Assembly: GCA_021796375.1 (NCBI GenBank)
Contig: JAJYJF010000076.1
Span: forward strand, 1 to 8,344
DNA: 8,344 nucleotides
Direction of reading: 5' to 3'
Origin: Chloroflexota bacterium
Lineage (GTDB): Bacteria > Chloroflexota > Anaerolineae > Anaerolineales > Anaerolineaceae
Each line of letters opens with the position of its first letter. The stretch's first letter is position 1. A model generated the notes under the pieces. It did no database searches. It worked only from the letters and a program-made list of their open reading frames with translations, and was not told where the DNA came from. Below, piece after piece: positions 6,204 to 8,344 of the stretch. Made by a program: the position numbers and the translations under genes.

Positions 6204-6226
6204 GCTCGCCGGCGCTCCGCGGCGAG
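6196..6226 (-). terminator. Intrinsic terminator-like hairpin, minus-strand orientation
   Basis: On the minus strand CTCGCCG (6226-6220) pairs perfectly with CGGCGAG (6211-6205) around an eight-base loop and is followed at once by CTTCTTTTTAT. This is a classic rho-independent terminator layout. It would stop transcripts coming leftwards from 6227-6341, where no protein gene lies on this strand. It may insulate the operon from antisense transcription, act as an attenuator, or end a small RNA. Confidence 0.5.
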
Positions 6227-6279
6227 GGCGCGCGGCCGGGCGTAACCGGACCGGTCAGAGGGGGTTAACATGCCAAGGG

Positions 6280-6312
6280 GGCGGCGTGAGAAACGCCGCC
6301 GCTTTCTATTAT
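6280..6312 (+). terminator. Perfect 8-bp hairpin with T-rich tail, plus-strand orientation
   Basis: GGCGGCGT (6280-6287) and ACGCCGCC (6293-6300) form a perfect stem with the loop GAGAA, followed by GCTTTCTATTAT. The tail is only moderately T-rich. The hairpin lies 41 bases before the acylase start codon, in sense orientation, so it could attenuate acylase transcription from an upstream promoter or end a short plus-strand RNA. On the minus strand the same stem would be a 5' hairpin rather than a terminator, as it is followed by CCCCTTGG. Confidence 0.4.
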
Positions 6313-6341
6313 CCTGTTGGCTGTGACTGGAGGAAACCCCG

Positions 6342-8344
6342 ATGAAGCTGCGCCGAATCCTGGTCAGGGCACTCGTCGTCGTCACGATTATCGTTCTCAT
6401 CCTGGGCGCGGGGGGCGCGTACTTCTACACCCGCTACATCCCCGGTCCGCTCGCGGCGCAGTCCTTCCCGCAGACCGGCGGGCGGATCCAGGCCGCGGGC
6501 CTGAACGCCCCGGTGGAGGTGATCCGCGACCACATGGGCATCCCGCACATCTACGCCTCCACCCAGCACGACCTGTTCTTCGCCCAGGGCTACGTCCACG
6601 CCCAGGACCGCTTCTGGCAGATGGATACCTGGCGGCATATCGGCTCCGGCCGGCTCTCCGAGATGTTCGGGAAGGGCCAGGTGCAGACGGATACCTTCCT
6701 GCGCACGCTGGGCTGGAAGCAGACCGCCGAGGCCGAGTGGGAGCAGCTCGACCCCGACTCGCGGGCCATCCTGCTGGCCTATACCGACGGCGTCAACGCC
6801 TACCTGAAAGACCACAGCGGCACCGCGCTCAGCCTGGAGTACGGCGTGCTCCAACTGCTCAGCCCGAACTACCGGATCGAACCCTGGACCCCGGTCAACA
6901 GCCTCACCTGGGGCAAGGCCATGGCCTGGGACCTGCGCGGCAACCTGGATGAGGAGGTCGAGCGGTCCGTCCTGCTCAAAACCCTCACCCCCCAGCAAGT
7001 GGACCAGCTCTTCCCGCCCTACCCCTCGGACCATCCGGTCATCGTGAGTAAAATTGGCGCCGGCGCCGCCTCGGCTCAGCCGGCTGCCGGGGCAGCCGTT
7101 GCCGTCCCGGACCGGACCCTTGCGAGCGTGGCCCAAAACGTCTCCCTGCTCGACGGCGTGCTCGGCCCGATGGGCGACGGGATCGGATCCAACTCCTGGG
7201 TTGTTTCCGGCAGCCTGACGGCGACCGGCAAACCGCTCCTGGCCAACGACCCGCACCTGAGCATCCAGATGCCCTCGATCTGGTACCAGGTCGACCTGCA
7301 GTGCCAGCCGAAGTCGGCGACGTGCCCGTATCAGGTGGCGGGTTTTTCCTTCGCCGGGGTGCCCGGCGTGGTGATCGGCCACAACGATAAAATCGCCTGG
7401 GGCTTTACCAACGCCGGGCCGGATGTGATGGACCTTTACATCGAAAAGGTCAACCCCGCCAACCCGAACCAGTATGAGGTGAACGGGAAATGGGTGGATT
7501 TCCAGACCCGGACGGAGACGATCGCCGTCTCCGGGGGCAAGCCGGTGACGGTCACCGTCCGCTCCACGCGCCACGGCCCGGTGATCTCCGATTTCTACGG
7601 GCCGCTGATGGATCAGGGCGACCCGGCGGATAAAACCTTCGTCCCCTACCGGCAGCGGACCGGCCTGCAGCTCCCCGACCAATATGTGATCGCCCTCAAG
7701 TGGACGGCGCTCTCGCCCTCCACGCCGTTCAAAGCCGTCTGGGGCTTCGACAAGGCGCAGAACTGGGACGATTTCCGCGCCGCGGCCAGCAACTTTCACG
7801 TCCCGGCGCAGAACCTGGTCTATGCCGACACCGCCGGGAACATCGGCTACCAGATGCCGGGCGACGTGCCGATCCGCGCCCACGGCGACGGCCGCTACCC
7901 TGTCCCCGGCTGGACGGACGAGTACGAGTGGACGGGCTTCATCCCCTTCGACAAGCTGCCCTACACGTTCAACCCCGCCCAGGGCTACATCGTGACGGCG
8001 AACAACCGGATCCCGCCCGCCGGCTACCCGTACTTTCTGACCACGGACTGGGATTACGGCTTCCGCGCCAACCGGATCGTGAACCTGATCCAATCCGCGC
8101 CCGGCAAGATCGATATCGCGGCCATCCAGAAGATTCAAGGCGACAAGTACGACGCCAACGGGCCGGTCTTCGTCCCGCTCCTGGCGAAGGCGGAGGCGGC
8201 GAGCACGGGCGAGGAGGGAGCGGCGAGCCCGACCGAGGCTGCCGCGCTGGACCTGCTGAACCGGTGGGATTTTCAGGCCGCCGCCGATTCTCCCGCCGCG
8301 GCCGTCTTCGAGGCTTTCTGGCGGCACCTGCTGCAGGATACGTT
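6342..8344 (+). CDS. Penicillin-acylase-family (S45) N-terminal-nucleophile amidase, partial at the right edge
   Basis: From ATG 6342 the frame is open to the window end: 667 codons, lacking the C-terminus. Residues 7-28 form a hydrophobic segment after KLRR, a signal peptide or membrane anchor, so the enzyme acts outside the cytoplasmic membrane. The alpha chain carries VIRDHMGIPHIYA (60-72) and AQGYVHAQDRFWQMD (81-95), standard for the family. After an alanine-rich spacer (about 238-255), GSNSW (282-286) marks autocatalytic cleavage: Ser283 becomes the N-terminal nucleophile of the beta chain. ANDPHL (301-306), VIGHNDKIAWGFTN (344-357), STRHGPV (408-414), the catalytic Asn in TANNRIP (552-558) and FRANRI (574-579) complete the active-site set. 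Family members hydrolyse amides such as penicillins or acyl-homoserine lactones; the substrate here cannot be read from sequence. The start has a strong GGAGGA seven bases upstream. Cys321 and Cys328 could form a disulfide. The gene is divergent from the signalling operon. Confidence 0.95.
   Translation, partial: MKLRRILVRALVVVTIIVLILGAGGAYFYTRYIPGPLAAQSFPQTGGRIQAAGLNAPVEVIRDHMGIPHIYASTQHDLFFAQGYVHAQDRFWQMDTWRHIGSGRLSEMFGKGQVQTDTFLRTLGWKQTAEAEWEQLDPDSRAILLAYTDGVNAYLKDHSGTALSLEYGVLQLLSPNYRIEPWTPVNSLTWGKAMAWDLRGNLDEEVERSVLLKTLTPQQVDQLFPPYPSDHPVIVSKIGAGAASAQPAAGAAVAVPDRTLASVAQNVSLLDGVLGPMGDGIGSNSWVVSGSLTATGKPLLANDPHLSIQMPSIWYQVDLQCQPKSATCPYQVAGFSFAGVPGVVIGHNDKIAWGFTNAGPDVMDLYIEKVNPANPNQYEVNGKWVDFQTRTETIAVSGGKPVTVTVRSTRHGPVISDFYGPLMDQGDPADKTFVPYRQRTGLQLPDQYVIALKWTALSPSTPFKAVWGFDKAQNWDDFRAAASNFHVPAQNLVYADTAGNIGYQMPGDVPIRAHGDGRYPVPGWTDEYEWTGFIPFDKLPYTFNPAQGYIVTANNRIPPAGYPYFLTTDWDYGFRANRIVNLIQSAPGKIDIAAIQKIQGDKYDANGPVFVPLLAKAEAASTGEEGAASPTEAAALDLLNRWDFQAAADSPAAAVFEAFWRHLLQDT

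Noticed and set aside
6001..6345. Open frame of 114 codons on the plus strand ending at the acylase start.
   Set aside because: It begins inside the CheB gene on the opposite strand and translates to Arg/Gly-rich sequence without domain features.
5957..6400. Open frame of 147 codons on the minus strand across the divergent intergenic region.
   Set aside because: It overlaps both real start regions, contains two hairpins and the promoter candidate, and has no ribosome-binding site or family similarity.
6309..8327. Open frame of 672 codons on the minus strand opposite the acylase gene.
   Set aside because: It is antisense to an intact S45 acylase with all catalytic motifs, and its Arg/Gly/Val-rich sequence shows no recognisable domain.

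Overview
The window is GC-rich, gene-dense bacterial DNA. It holds a four-gene signalling operon on the minus strand, a divergently transcribed penicillin-acylase-family gene cut by the right edge, and the 5' half of a DUF4867-like gene cut by the left edge. The gene content and style (PAS-rich soluble kinases, CheB/CheR proteins outside a chemotaxis cluster, a membrane-anchored S45 hydrolase) would fit a Chloroflexota (Anaerolineae-like) bacterium. That assignment is inferred from protein style only; there is no rRNA or other marker gene here.

Layout, left to right. Positions 1-323 (minus) encode the N-terminal 107 residues of a DUF4867-like protein. Positions 324-684 form a structured leader or intergenic region. 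On the minus strand it carries a sequence closely resembling the conserved core of a cobalamin riboswitch (about 451-488), two mutually exclusive GC hairpins just upstream of the ribosome-binding site, and a striking 16-bp inverted repeat with one mismatch (531-584) around an AT-rich centre. Positions 685-6014 (minus) hold four genes read right to left: a CheB-type methylesterase with a C-terminal Cys/His metal-ribbon-like segment, a second short CheB methylesterase, a CheR methyltransferase fused to two PAS domains through nine heptads, and a soluble PAS-PAS-HisKA_3 histidine kinase. The first two junctions overlap (29 nt and 4 nt) and the last gap is 44 nt, so they are very probably one transcript. 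Positions 6015-6341 are a divergent intergenic region with a good minus-strand -10 box and two terminator-like hairpins pointing in opposite directions. Positions 6342-8344 (plus) encode the first 667 residues of a membrane-anchored N-terminal-nucleophile amidase.

How the genes may work together. CheR methylates and CheB demethylates glutamyl residues of signalling proteins. In many bacteria CheB, CheR, PAS and kinase modules are fused into one large polypeptide; here the same parts lie on consecutive genes. No CheA, CheW, receptor or response regulator is present, and neither CheB has a receiver domain, so this looks like a stand-alone methylation/phosphorylation sensory unit rather than a classical chemotaxis system. 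The acylase and the DUF4867-like gene are probably separate transcription units.

The most unusual items are the cobalamin-riboswitch-like leader in front of a gene of unknown function, and the island of about 120 bp between 6196 and 6312 bounded by opposing terminators, which could encode a small RNA.
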